Of a stretch of DNA of 64,000 nucleotides, positions 37,501 through 47,803 are shown piece by piece (position 1 is the first letter of the stretch; the number at the start of each line of letters is the position of its first letter). The DNA comes from Luscinia megarhynchos (Eukaryota; Chordata; Aves; Passeriformes; Turdidae), in assembly GCA_034336665.1 (NCBI GenBank), contig CM067564.1, positions 45,754,951-45,818,950 on the forward strand, in the 5' to 3' direction. The notes below the pieces were generated by a model. The model was not told the DNA's origin. It saw nothing but the letters and a program-made list of their open reading frames with translations, and searched no databases. The position numbers and the translations under genes are program-made.

Positions 37501-37692
37501 TATTTGCCATCTGTGACCCTCCTTTGGGTGTCCTCTCCCTGCAGGGGTGTGCAGAAGGACTACAGGACAGACCGTGTGCAGGGCACTGACGTGCTGTGCT
37601 GGTTTGTGCACAACAGTGGCAAAGGCTTCATAGATGGCCACTACAGGGATTACCTGGTCCCCCACCTCTACAGCTTCATGAAGAAACCCTGA
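13533..37692 (+). CDS. ITIH2: ITIH2, inter-alpha-trypsin inhibitor heavy chain H2 (complete, 21 coding exons)
   Basis: ITIH2 is a secreted liver protein; its mature chain is ester-linked through chondroitin sulfate to bikunin and can be transferred to hyaluronan. CDS exons: 13533-13616, 15172-15246, 20346-20381, 21110-21282, 21948-22052, 22368-22530, 23027-23134, 23862-23990, 24657-24773, 25952-26120, 27735-27860, 28836-29017, 29797-29982, 30961-31100, 31329-31501, 32292-32426, 33601-33714, 34757-34955, 36098-36270, 37154-37265, 37545-37692. All have GT-AG borders. They sum to 2847 nt, 948 aa plus stop (human 946). In order: signal peptide (about residues 1-18), propeptide ending RYQR before S55 as in human, VIT domain (about 56-185), N-glycosylation site NFT at 120, VWA domain with MIDAS motif DVSGS at 318-322, and the cleavage/ester site D704-P705-H-F, which separates the mature chain from the C-terminal propeptide. 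Each exon reads like human ITIH2. The region around exon 16 is poorly conserved, as expected for the hinge. The start ATG sits directly before the hydrophobic leader. Confidence 0.97.
17019..17236 (-). mobile_element. CR1 LINE 3'-end fragment
   Basis: Reverse-complement CR1 tail: GGTTTGGGTTGGAAAGGACT, CCTTGAACACTTCCAGGGAT and CAACTTCTCTGGACATCCTG in order. Confidence 0.9.
17500..17652 (-). mobile_element. CR1 LINE 3'-end fragment
   Basis: Reverse-complement CR1 tail beginning ACCATAGAATCACAGAAAC and including CCTTCCACTAGACCAGGCTT. It lies about 260 bp from another fragment in the same orientation but repeats the same part of CR1, so it is a separate insertion. Confidence 0.88.
18119..18252 (+). 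mobile_element. CR1 LINE 3'-end fragment
   Basis: Contains CAAGGCCAGGTTGGATGGGG and CCCCTTCCAACCCAAACCAT and ends in TTCTGTGATTCTGTG, the CR1 3' terminal octamer repeat. Confidence 0.9.
19795..20240 (+). mobile_element. CR1 LINE fragment with decayed ORF2 C-terminus
   Basis: Begins CATGTCCAGAGAAGGGCAAC and runs through GGAGAAAAGGAGGCTCAGAG, CCTCAAGTTGTGCCAGGGGA and GGTTGGACTTCATC to TTCTGTGATTC, covering the end of ORF2 and the 3' UTR. The reading frame is broken. Confidence 0.92.
22590..22689 (+). mobile_element. CR1 LINE 3'-end fragment
   Basis: Short tail piece with GTGTCTCTGCCCACAGCAGG and CCCTTCCAACCCAAACCATT, ending TTCTGTGATTCTATG. Confidence 0.85.
22935..22997 (-). mobile_element. 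CR1 LINE fragment next to ITIH2 exon 7
   Basis: A reverse-complement piece (CAACCTGGCCTTGAACACTT, GCAGGGATGGGGCAGC) ending about 30 bp before the exon 7 acceptor (exon starts at 23027). Confidence 0.75.
24631..24652 (+). repeat. TTTTA run at the ITIH2 exon 9 acceptor
   Basis: Four TTTTA pentamers directly precede TTTGCAG at the acceptor (exon 9 starts at 24657). The repeat supplies the polypyrimidine-like tract of this splice site. Confidence 0.7.
26466..26828 (+). mobile_element. Internally deleted CR1 LINE with part of ORF2
   Basis: The plus frame reads CR1 reverse-transcriptase C-terminal sequence ([20 protein letters not shown], then [20 protein letters not shown], then [17 protein letters not shown]) and then jumps to KDMV and a stop, the normal last residues of CR1 ORF2. 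More than 100 residues between them are missing. The 3' UTR piece ends at ATGATTCTATG. Confidence 0.9.
28139..28246 (+). mobile_element. CR1 LINE 3'-end fragment
   Basis: TGAGCAGCCTGGTCTAGGGG, GTGTCCCTGCCCATAGCAGG and CAAACCATTCTATGATCC in order. Confidence 0.9.
30162..30202 (+). repeat. CCCTGCA heptamer array in ITIH2 intron 13
   Basis: About six tandem copies of a 7-bp unit (CCCTGCA), perfect throughout, well away from the neighbouring exons. Confidence 0.9.
32515..32630 (+). mobile_element. CR1 LINE 3'-end fragment
   Basis: TTTGAGCAACCTGGTCAAGT, GGAAGGTGTCCCTGTCCCTG and AAGGTCCCTTCCAACACAAG in order; the terminal octamers are lost. Confidence 0.88.
33815..34223 (+). mobile_element. CR1-like LINE fragment (old)
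   Basis: Diverged CR1-type sequence with ATGATTTTGGGGCTGGAGCA, GAGGGAGAGGCTGAGACAGC and TTCACTGTGAGGATGGCCAA in order. It meets an oppositely oriented CR1 at 34224, so the two lie tail-to-tail. Confidence 0.65.
34224..34515 (-). mobile_element. CR1 LINE 3'-end fragment
   Basis: Reverse-complement tail starting ATGGAATAACAGAATAG, with CAGGGATGATGACTCCACCA, ACAACCCTTTCAGTGAAGAA and CCTCTTGTCCTATGCAGC. Confidence 0.88.
35027..35733. mobile_element. Probable solo LTR of an endogenous retrovirus in ITIH2 intron 18
   Basis: The 707-bp element starts TGTCTTGGTTTG and ends CAACCCAAGACA, imperfect inverted repeats (11 of 12 positions) with the TG...CA ends typical of LTRs. It contains an AATAAA near 35211. 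Flanking bases (CATGT left, CATTC right) give no perfect target duplication, so it is old or the flanks have changed. The sequence resembles an LTR I have seen repeatedly in songbird genomes, but I cannot name the subfamily. No retroviral coding sequence is attached. A non-autonomous DNA transposon with terminal inverted repeats is the alternative. Confidence 0.65.
36345..36575 (-). mobile_element. CR1 LINE 3'-end fragment
   Basis: Reverse-complement tail: GAGTTGGAAGGGACCCACAA, GGGGAGCCTGTTCCAGTGTC and CCTAATATCCAGCCTAAACA in order. Confidence 0.88.
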
Positions 37693-37872
37693 ATGCTCCA
37701 GTTCAGTACAAAAATTCCCATCTGCTCCTTCATGCCCAAGCAACTCCTCTGAGCAGCAGCTGTCAGCCTGTCACACCAGGGTGACTGGAGGCAGCCCCAC
37801 CACTGTTTGCTTTATTTTATCAGTGTTTTAAAGTGATGTAAACTCCCTCTTCTGCTGAGAAATGAAGTCTGT

Positions 37873-37878
37873 AATAAA
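37873..37878 (+). terminator. ITIH2: ITIH2 polyadenylation signal
   Basis: A canonical AATAAA lies 181 nt after the stop codon, followed within about 20 nt by a GT-rich stretch (TGGGTTGGAGGAGGTGT). This is the expected layout of a cleavage and polyadenylation site and implies a short 3' UTR. Confidence 0.8.
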
Positions 37879-40263
37879 GTGACATGCTGGGTTGGAGGAG
37901 GTGTCTTCCTCTTTGCCATGTCTGATTTAATGGGCCGTAAAATCCATTAAAAATTTCTACTATTTTCTAATATCCATTTCATAGTAGAGGTGTAACAGTG
38001 TTGTGGCTCTTGCAGTGTAGGTAACACACACAATCAGATTTAATATGTATTGAATACTTACACCTTTGTGTTTCCAGAGTGCTGGGAAAATTTAAGTTCA
38101 TACAGTGCTGGACTAGGCAAAAAGAAGGATGTGCATTAAGTAAAGGAAATTTAACAGACAAGAAACATGGGTCTGGAATGAGCAGTCTCCAGTATTTAAA
38201 GATGTATTAATCAGTGGTGAGGAGGGTCCTTGAAATAATTGTTGCTGCTATATTGGCAAGAAGTTAATTAGATGAGTCTCAGACAGCCCGCAGCCTTTTT
38301 CTGAAAATTTAACATCTTCACGCAGATACAAATCTTTGAAAGCTGGAAACATTCTCACTGTATAGAAATAATCATCAGTACTAAAATTTCCCTTCCAGGA
38401 GGCTTAGCTCCCAAAAGATCACTTACTTTTCAGGAGCATTTAGCAATGAATGAGATCAGCAGTGAAACAAATACACCTGTGTGTGTACCAAAAGCTGGAT
38501 TTAAAACTGCTTTTTGAACACCTTATTAAAACACATTGGCCCAATTATTCAAACACATTGGCAGCTCTAATCTAGGAAAGCCACTCAAGCAGCCTCCTTG
38601 CCCTTCTCAACTTTGATTTCTTTCACTTAGGCACTAAAAACTGGCACAGGATCTTTCTTGCAGCTGTGTCAGAATCAATGTGGTTTTGAAATGTCTCCTC
38701 AAAGTTCCTCTTGGAAGTGTCAGAGACTTCCTACAGATCATTTATTGCTTCTTTCAACTCACCCATCAGTTCTGGCCTCCACATCCTGCAGCAGCCACTT
38801 CCTCAGTTCAACCAAGCAGTGAGTTACCATTCTCTGGTCTTCTCTACACAACTTATAACTTGTCTACTACATTTACTCTAATTCATCAGGTTGCAGCATG
38901 TCAAGTGTAATTATTTTCAGTGATACAGAAGCTGCTCTCTTCTGTCACTTGCCCTCATTACCCTCCTAAAAATCTCCTCTCTCACTACCTGTTCTCTGGG
39001 AGAGGTTGCACGAAAGAGCCTGAATTTACAGACAAGTGTTCTCTGCCTCCAGTTCTCATAACTCTCCACTCTTTATGCTTGAAAAGACAGCTGATGTCCT
39101 GTGTGAGGTTGTTCCAGGCTACCTCAGACAGCAGCTGTTTCATTAAACCTCTGCAGACTTCCAGTTTTGTGCAGGTTCCCTGGAAACCACAAATCAACAA
39201 GATCTTTTGAGCCAAGGAAAGGGAAAAGGTTCCAGAGACACACAACCTTCAGGTGATGGGTTTTATTTTGCCCAGGATCACCCACGTTTTTTTTACCCAA
39301 ATGATGTGGTGTACCCACCCAGCACTTCACTGTGCTCTTTGGTGGGCTTAGATCAACAGCTGCCTCATGCATTGGAAAGGCTGGTAAGAAACACACTGGC
39401 CTAAGAAAGGTTTCTGTTTATTCCTGAAGTGCCTTAGAGATTAAACGTTGTACAAAATGTGACACTTTTAAAAAAATAAAACAAGTAATGCTATATTATT
39501 TATCATGAGTAACATTACTCATGTAGCAGAGCAACAATGGAAGAGAGGAAAAGGCTTTGGAAAATCAAAAGAGCAACACCCAATTCATATCTGCACCAGT
39601 TTCAGCTGGCATCCCAAGACACTCCACAAATAGCATCCATGGAATAGCTCCATGTGGAGTCCATATGAAGATAAATTCCTTATCAGTATTATCAGGAGCC
39701 CTGACAAACCTGCTGGAGGAGCAATGACTTGCATTCTACTATCACTGATGTGCTGATCAAAATTAAACATGTAATAAACCAGACCATTCTTACAGCATCC
39801 AGGAAATAATCCCTTGCAGCACTGCTATCTTCCTGCTATTCCCTTAATCCCTTGCCTTGTTCCTGCACCCAGAAGTTCATTTTGGCTCTGGATTGAGAAT
39901 TGTGTTGTTTAAACTACACTGGCTTCAACCCACACTGCCTCCCTGTAGGTAATTCTCTCTTCAGGACCTGCCCTGTTTGCAGCTCTCTGCTACATTTTAC
40001 AAAAGGAAATTGAAGCAAATATTGTAACTTTGATATAAAATCAGATGAAAAATTTCCACTGATAGTATTTCCATAAACATTTTATGTAACAAATCGATAT
40101 CTATCTTTAAATAAATCAAGTTTTCTGTTGTTAATGTCTATATACATTATAAATACATGCACACAATTAAAACCCTGACATGGTAGAGTCTTGTGTCTGC
40201 CTGAAAGATGTCAGAAAGAAGGTTTTGAGAATCAAAATCTTCTCTGATGCATGATTTAGCACC
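37879..40263. other. Tail-to-tail spacer ITIH2/KIN, including the KIN 3' UTR
   Basis: Two convergent genes end here. The right half (about 39400-40263) is AT-rich and probably holds the KIN 3' UTR on the minus strand. An 18/20 palindrome lies at 39504-39523. The rest (37900-39400) shows no exon-like open frame with convincing splice sites and no CR1 piece that I recognise. Confidence 0.5.
39417..39422 (-). terminator. KIN: Candidate KIN polyadenylation signal
   Basis: TTTATT on the plus strand reads AATAAA on the KIN strand, about 840 nt after the KIN stop. Other AATAAA copies occur nearby on the minus strand (for example 39262-39267), so which one is used cannot be decided from sequence. 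Confidence 0.3.
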
Positions 40264-43200
40264 TCAGGCAAGTTTGGAAACATCTTCATACTGGATATCT
40301 TCAACTCTACGCCCTTTTAAAGGTCCCTGGAGAATGACAGAAAAAAACCCAAACATCAGAACATAAAATTGATTGTTTCTTGAATTCCCAACAGGGACTT
40401 TGTAGTAGGAAAGGTAAAGGGGATTTGTTCATGACATAATGTTCCTTGATTCATAATTTTCAGCCTGACCAAAGAATGTGACAGGGCATCAACACCATCC
40501 CAGAAATCCTTTCACTTTCAGGATGCTTTTAGTACCAAAGTTCCTCTTCTCATCAGGGCATCTGCACAGTCTCTTCCCAAATCATCCAGAATTCAATCTG
40601 GGCTGAGTTTGTGCAGCCCTTCTTTGAAAGGCATCTAACAGTGTCTCCCTCTTGCAAGTTATGTTGAAGAATTTTGACTTTGAGTCAATATCCTCCGTGC
40701 TTTATCAATCAGTTTAAAGGCAGGTTTTGCACAGCACAATAAAGAAAGAGCCACACAGACAAGGTGGCATAGACTGACTGTTAACCATAACTGTTAGCCA
40801 TAAACAAGACAACAAATGAGCACATAAAGCCCCACATTCAGTCTGGAAAAGGCAGGAGGAAATTCACATCCTTGCATATTTTGCCTTTTTTGCCTTCCCA
40901 CACAACAGTACCATAACAGACATGTTCAACATAAACACACAAAATATTTTCCAAATCTCTTTCAAGTTCAAAACTTGGTAAATTCAGCACCCTAGCATCT
41001 TTTTGAAGATTCTCTGCAAACAGCAAAGAATAAGCCTCTGATAGGTGGGAATAAGTGGCTGTTGATAGGTGGGGGAGTGTCCACAGAACTTTGCACACCA
41101 CAAATCCCAGCTGCAAGGCAGGATTAAGGATAACAAGGTTTTTGTAAAAGCTCTCCATGTACAGATGGAAAGCTCCGTGCAAACAAGAGCTTGCAATGTT
41201 TAATACTTACTGAGTCAATGGTTATTGTCACTGAAAACCTCTTCTCATTGATGGATTCCAAAATTCCTTCATTTCCCCTGTACCCACCATTTAATACCAT
41301 CACTTTCTTGCCTGAAATAAAAATAGGAAAAGTTACACAACAGGCTCCAAACTTCTGCTAAAAGTTCCCATCTTTCTTATAAACCCCCTTTAAATATTTG
41401 AAGGTGCTCTAAGGTCTTCACAGCACCTTCCCTTTTCCAGGCTGAACAATCCCAACTCTCTCAGCATGTCTTCTCAGGAGAGGTATTGGTACATACAAGT
41501 GGATGAATTATAGTCTAAAAAAACTGAAAGATAAGTTTTGCAGTGGTAGAAGCTGAAAACAGAAAACAAATGTACCTGGTGCTGGTATTACAGTTTCTAG
41601 ATGTGTCTGATCAAGCTTCAGCTTGTCCCCAGAGTCAATCACCTTCACAACTGCTGTGTATTTGTCAATCACTTCCTGTTGTGAAAAAAACGAACATTTT
41701 TCTCTAAATTTACATTTCAAAGTTAACAAACTCTGGCATTGTGATTATACAATTCTACATTTTCAAAACCAGCAAAATGCAAGGGCTCCAGCCTGGAGAT
41801 TTGTGTGCAAATGAGATCCTGCAGCTTAAACATAGGTGCAGAACAGTCTTGGGTTAAAATCCAACTGCACTGCTCTTGGTCACATCCCATGGACACAGGG
41901 ATTATTCTCCAAGATGGATGTGTTAATAGGGACAAACCTCACAGGACAAAACTGTGCTTAAGAAAGGATCACTGAATAAATGACATTAAACCAATTCAGA
42001 GGTTCACTCCCTGTCCAGAGTAAGTCCCAATACAGGTGAGGTGACATTTCAGTCCCCAACCATATTGTCTTAAGGCTGAACAACTTACAAAATTAAACAA
42101 ATCTTCCTAAGTCACCTAATTCCAGAAAAGCCAAACCAATACCCAATGTTCCTCATGGCCCTTCTTACCTTAACAACTGCCTTCTTCTTGTGGTACTTCT
42201 CTCCAAGCTTTTTGGTTACAATTTTTACAATGATTTCCTGGGGGATTTCAAAGAAGAGAAAACATAAAATAAAGTGCCAAAATGTGCAAACAACTCTACA
42301 ATCTAAATTAATTGTACAGCACAGTGCAGGAACCAACAATAGTAAAGATGTGGCTTTCAGGAATTTGTTTATATTGTCAAATTATTGGCTCAAAGTAGCA
42401 TCTCTCAATACTTCTTTGAGTTTCTTTGACAAATACAGTTACATTTGAATTCACGACTTAATGTGACAACCCACAATGGGTCAAGAGCAGGAAAGGGAAA
42501 ATAAGTGTGAATTTAGTTTGCAATCAACAGTGGCTTTAGAAATGCAGAGTTGGCTGTATTTGGTATAAAAATAATTTTTAAGTCACTCACAGGTTGTAAC
42601 CAGTAATCTCTTCGAGATGTTCTTTTCTTCTCCTCTTCAAGCTAAAGAAAAACAACAAATAATCACCATTTACTTCCTCCTTCCACTGCAGCCTTCCCAT
42701 GCCTTTGAACAGCTTTGAACCAATTCTCCAGTTCCATGTCATGTGGGGAAGGAAAACAATCCCAAAATCCTAAATAACAGTCAGTCAGTATGGTCATCCC
42801 TCAAAAATCAATTTGATGAATCCAGGAACTCTTGATAAAATGATGGTGATTTTTTCTTTTTTTTTTTGCTAAGTGTTTCTAGGCATTTTCTTCTCTTGCA
42901 AAATCTGTATTCCTTTACTTCCAACACCTCAATCATCTGGGGAATAAGCAAAGTTGAGCAGCCAGTTTTATGAGGAAATGAAACCAGTTTTATGGGGCAA
43001 TGAAATTATTTTCCCTGGTAAGATGTGAAAGCTGGAACTCCATATGAACTGAAGGTCTAAGGACATGCTGGTGAAGTGGACATTGTCACAGGCACAGGGG
43101 CACATAGAAACACATCCTGCATGATTATTACCTCCATGATCTCATCCAGTGCAGATTTCTTCTTTTTCTCTTTGAGCTGACCAGAGCTATGAGCTGCTTC

Positions 43201-46200
43201 TTTTCTTTTAACTGCCCCCTCCACCATCTTCAGTGCATTCTGTCCAAGGACATTGCTGGAAAAGTAAGATGGTGTTTTCACAGCAGATCTTGCATAATTT
43301 TGCTCCACTAAGATGCATTTGAAGAACTGGCTGTGCAAAAGGACCTGCTGATCTGCTTGATTTCAGTTGTCCCAGTCCCCTTCCACACCCTGCACACCTC
43401 CTCCTCTAGAACTGATCTCCTTGGGGTGCAAAGTCCATGTCCACTGAGGGTCACTGCTGGCAGTCCAGCAGAATGGACATAGCCCAATGCCCAGTTCATC
43501 ACTGCACAAGCAAAGAGTTGATCAAGGACTTGAATTCTTCTGCAAATAAGGTTTTAGAACTTGAAAGGACAAACTTTAGAGAAGCCACCTGGACAGAGGA
43601 ACTCTCAGACATGGCAGGTATCTAGAATTCCTTCCAGACAGAGACATTGAACCTATGAGAGAAAACATCCTGGAATCTGTAGAAAAGAGCTCCACACCCA
43701 GCAAAAAAATGTCACCTTTACAACCATATTCAAAACAGGCAAACAGCCTAAGAACTGTGGGAAATAAAGAGCAATCAGCACAAAAAGTTACATCTTGGGG
43801 ATGAGGGAATATGTAGGTAAAGTGAGAACTGCCCACAGGCAGCTTCAGTTCAGCCATTTTTATAATAGACATTTGAAAACAGTAAAAAAATTAGGTATTG
43901 TTTCAACTCAAAAGATGAAGGCACCTGCTCTGAGATGAACAGTGATGCAATAAATATGGCTTCAGGACAAACTGCATGTTCTGCCTGTGGTGAGGATGTT
44001 GGATACACTCCCACAGGGAAGATACCCCACAGGGAATGAAGATACAGGAATTGCAGTAGAAGCAACTTTAAGAGAAAAACTGTATTTCAGAGGAAGTCTG
44101 AATAATCACAGAGTTTGAGAAAAAATCACACATTAAAACTACAAATCAAATAGCAAGTACTTAAAAAAATCTCATAAAGGGCAACCATAACAACTGCAGT
44201 GTCCATATTTAAGAAGACAAACATATCTAGCTGTGAAGTAACTACACTACCATTTCAAAGTTTACAGATAAGTATTTTGTATATGCTGTGAAGAAATTAG
44301 ACTACTTGATATATGATTCCACATTTGGCCAAATTTAGCAAGGAGCTGAAGTATTCCTCACTGAAACTACTCAACTGAGAACCTGAATTAAGTTTCAGAG
44401 CTGTCTTAAGCACAACTCGATGCTTAGGGATAATTTACAAGTTTTCCTCAAAGCCTGCAATCTGTATCTATTATTGCAAAGAACTGCTTTACTGTCTCAT
44501 TTTCTGCCTGGCATATATCCCATCAGATACCTTATCTAAGAGCTCAGTGTGATGAGGGGAAAGCTTTCTTTTTACCTGCAATACATTAAATTACAATACT
44601 GCCTCACATGAGATGTACTGCTCATCAAACAGTTCCACAGACTGCTGTAAGTCAGTGTTATTCACATTATTGATCCCTTTTGTCCTACATTGCTTGTGGT
44701 TACATGATAACAATTAAATTCCAGAGCTCTAGGAAGATTAATTTCAGGTAGATTGAGCTGCTTAAACGATGACCACAGAAAGTATTGTCTCCAATTAGAC
44801 AAAGCAATCAAACCTTTTAGGAACCAAAATTAACAAGTCATGAATATTCATTCACAGAAGGCAGCTGGGACTAGATGGCATCACTGCAAATTTTGGCTGG
44901 ATCCCTTTCCCACCCTGCATGGAGGAACCTGTAACTGCCTACTACTTCATGGGCATCTCCCGTGAAGCACAGAGAACTCAAGAAGGCTCCTCACAGCTCA
45001 CACTTAAGATACACCCCCTCATCCATTTTAAATACAAAACCAGCCATGAAGTCACCTAGTAGCCCCTTCTGAATACCAAGAGGAGATGAGAGATTAGACT
45101 TCAAATATTTCTGGACAAGACAAACCTTCCTGTTCATACAAATACCATTGTCATAGAAGTGCTTTTTAACAGTAAAAAGGTTGGCCTTAAATTCTTTTCT
45201 TACCTTGTTTTAGAAGATGCTGCCACTGAAGTACTTGCTCCTTTGTTTAAATTAAACGTAACTAAAAAATAAAAAGACATTACTCTATGTCTATCATTGA
45301 AAATAACTGCATTGAAGCATAGTAATTTTTTAAGATCTGCAAATAGGAAAAAATCATAAATTTGAAAATATTTACTAATCTATATTTTGACTTAGTTTTA
45401 AAATAAATTAAATTTTGTAGTACAGAATACTCTGCATTTCCATATTCTATTGCTCTTTATTTCATAGCACTTTATGAAGCACCAAGCAGAATTTAATGCT
45501 CATTTCATCTGAATCACAAAATCAGCTCCAGTAAAGCTCTGGAAAATTACATCCATCAAAATCTGGTTACCTTTTTCTTCTTCGTTTTCTCTGTTCAGTT
45601 CAGTATAGACTGGCATTTCCTGCCAAAAAACCACAAAGCACATTTAAAGAATCAAAAACAAAACTGAGTCAAGACATCACTTTTTGGTGATCATTGATTA
45701 GCTCAGTTTTGCAGACTACCATGAGATTATTACCAGTAACTGTAATATTCAACCTGGTTTATTTGCAAAAGATTAACATTGAAAACATCATCTCATTACA
45801 GGTTCCTGTGCAAAATTCTCTAATTAACAGAGATGCTGCCAAAACTTGCTCAATTCCAGCATAAAAAGCAAGTGGCCTTGCTGCAGCATTTTCTCTATTT
45901 GAACCAGCATGATCTGACTGGTTTCTGGACAGACTGATAACTCAAAGAAGGAAATTCTGGTATCTTTCCAATTTTCAAGCACCAAAGGCTCAGACCATTT
46001 AAATTTCAATTAGTTTTAAATTAAGAAGCAGGTAATTGCTTACAACAGCATTTAAATGTACCCATCAATACCCAGAATCAAATGAGAGATTTCAGCCCCA
46101 GGCAATGTGTATGGGGGTTATGGAATGATGCCAAATAAACAGATCCCAAATAACCACACCAGCACTACCAAAATAGAACTTTTCACTATGTGGATTTGAT

Positions 46201-47748
46201 TATGCCAGATCCCCCTGGTTATTTATTTCAGCCTCCTCAATGTACAAGGCACTTGTTATCTGCAGCCTTATCAGTTGTGAAACACCATAAATGAAGACAG
46301 TTAATGGATTGTTTGCTCCCCTTTCTTAAATTCAAGAGTAATTTTTAAATCAGTAATCACTTGAAGGGCAGTAATTATCACTTCCTTAGTACTACTGCAA
46401 GCTGGGTACAATGTAACTGCAAGTTAGGAAGCAAATACCAGTACAAGGATTCCAGCAGCATCAAATTCCCCATTAACTTAACCACAAGGAGCTTTAAGCT
46501 GAAGGTTCACACACAGTACAATTTTCCTCACCAATTCTTTTCCCTCCAAACCTCTTCTAACTTGTTGCTCAATGAATTTAGCAGTTTTTTCTTCATCATC
46601 AAGGTCCTGTTTCTTCTTCCTCTCTTGTTCTTGCTGCCTGCGAATGGTCTCTGGGTCCCTGTCGATGTACTGGATGTACCAGCCCTTAGGAGTCTCATCA
46701 ACCTTGCAAAGACCTAAGAAGTCAAGGCAAAACAAAGTAAGACTAATATTAACATTGTCAAGATCATTTTTAGCCCATGTTCACTGTAGCAGTGCTTTAC
46801 CAGAGACAACATGCCCCTTACCAGGCTGCTAAAACTGACTTTGAATTATCTGTATCACGTGTTTCTGCCCTCAGCTACCCGAGATCTGTTTGGACACAGG
46901 CCAGTGTATGTTACATAGTGAATTAAGTGTTTTACAATACTTTCCTTATTGAACAAAATGTTTCCTTCTCACTGTTTTAACAAGGAAGAAGGCAGAACTC
47001 TAACAGGTACAAATGATACACATTCACAGTATGGTACCAAAGGAAATATTGCAGGGCTGTGCTATTGTTACCGACTCTGGCTAGCCTGACTTTCCAAACA
47101 CTCTGTAACTGCTGGATGTATCCTGCAGCACAGGGACACCCAGAGCCAAAGTAAACTTTCTGCCACACCACACTGCCATTTAATATCTCTTCCTCCCACT
47201 AAACACAGAACTAAGATCTCCAGCTTTAACCCTTCCACTAGGCCAGGAATGAAAATGACTGCTTGCTTCTTGTCACCTCAGACGTGGAAAGATTCTGTAG
47301 CCTTAAGGCATGTCCTAGTTTTTAATTTTTAAATGGCAACTGTTGGAAGTTGATTTAGAGTTTAGCAATGCATCCAGTAAATACAGACCAGCAGATGAAA
47401 TGAGGAAAGGTTCACAACAGATGTACTTATCCCAGACTTCTGACATTTTTCATAAGCAAATACCTAATGGTTAGTACAGAAATATGTTTGGAAATCTTGT
47501 CATGTATATATGGGAGGGGAAGAAAGAAAAAACTAACATAAATATTTACTGATCAATTATCAGGAATTAAATTTCCCAACTTTAAGAGTTCTCAGCCCTG
47601 AGCAGGCAAACTCACCTTCTCTCCCCAGCCATTTTGTAAAATCAGTCAGTGTCTCCCACTGTGTGGCATTCATGTGGATGTGTTCTCGATGGCTGATGTA
47701 TTCATTGTATACAATATTATTGTGGACTCTCTTAGTTCCTAAAATACA

Positions 47749-47803
<55 letters not shown>

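Larger units (their letters stand above)
13617..37544 (+). other. ITIH2: ITIH2 introns: contents
   Basis: Twenty introns. The longest is intron 2 (15247-20345), with CR1 fragments and otherwise unremarkable AT-rich sequence. Intron 1 (13617-15171) and introns 3 and 4 show nothing notable. Intron 6 carries two short CR1 pieces. Introns 7 and 9 (23135-23861, 24774-25951) show nothing; intron 8 ends in a TTTTA run. Intron 10 (26121-27734) holds an internally deleted CR1. Intron 11 (27861-28835) and intron 15 (31502-32291) contain one CR1 piece or nothing clear. Intron 13 has a CCCTGCA array. Introns 16 and 17 carry CR1 pieces, intron 18 a solo LTR and intron 19 a CR1. No additional exons are apparent. 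Confidence 0.7.
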
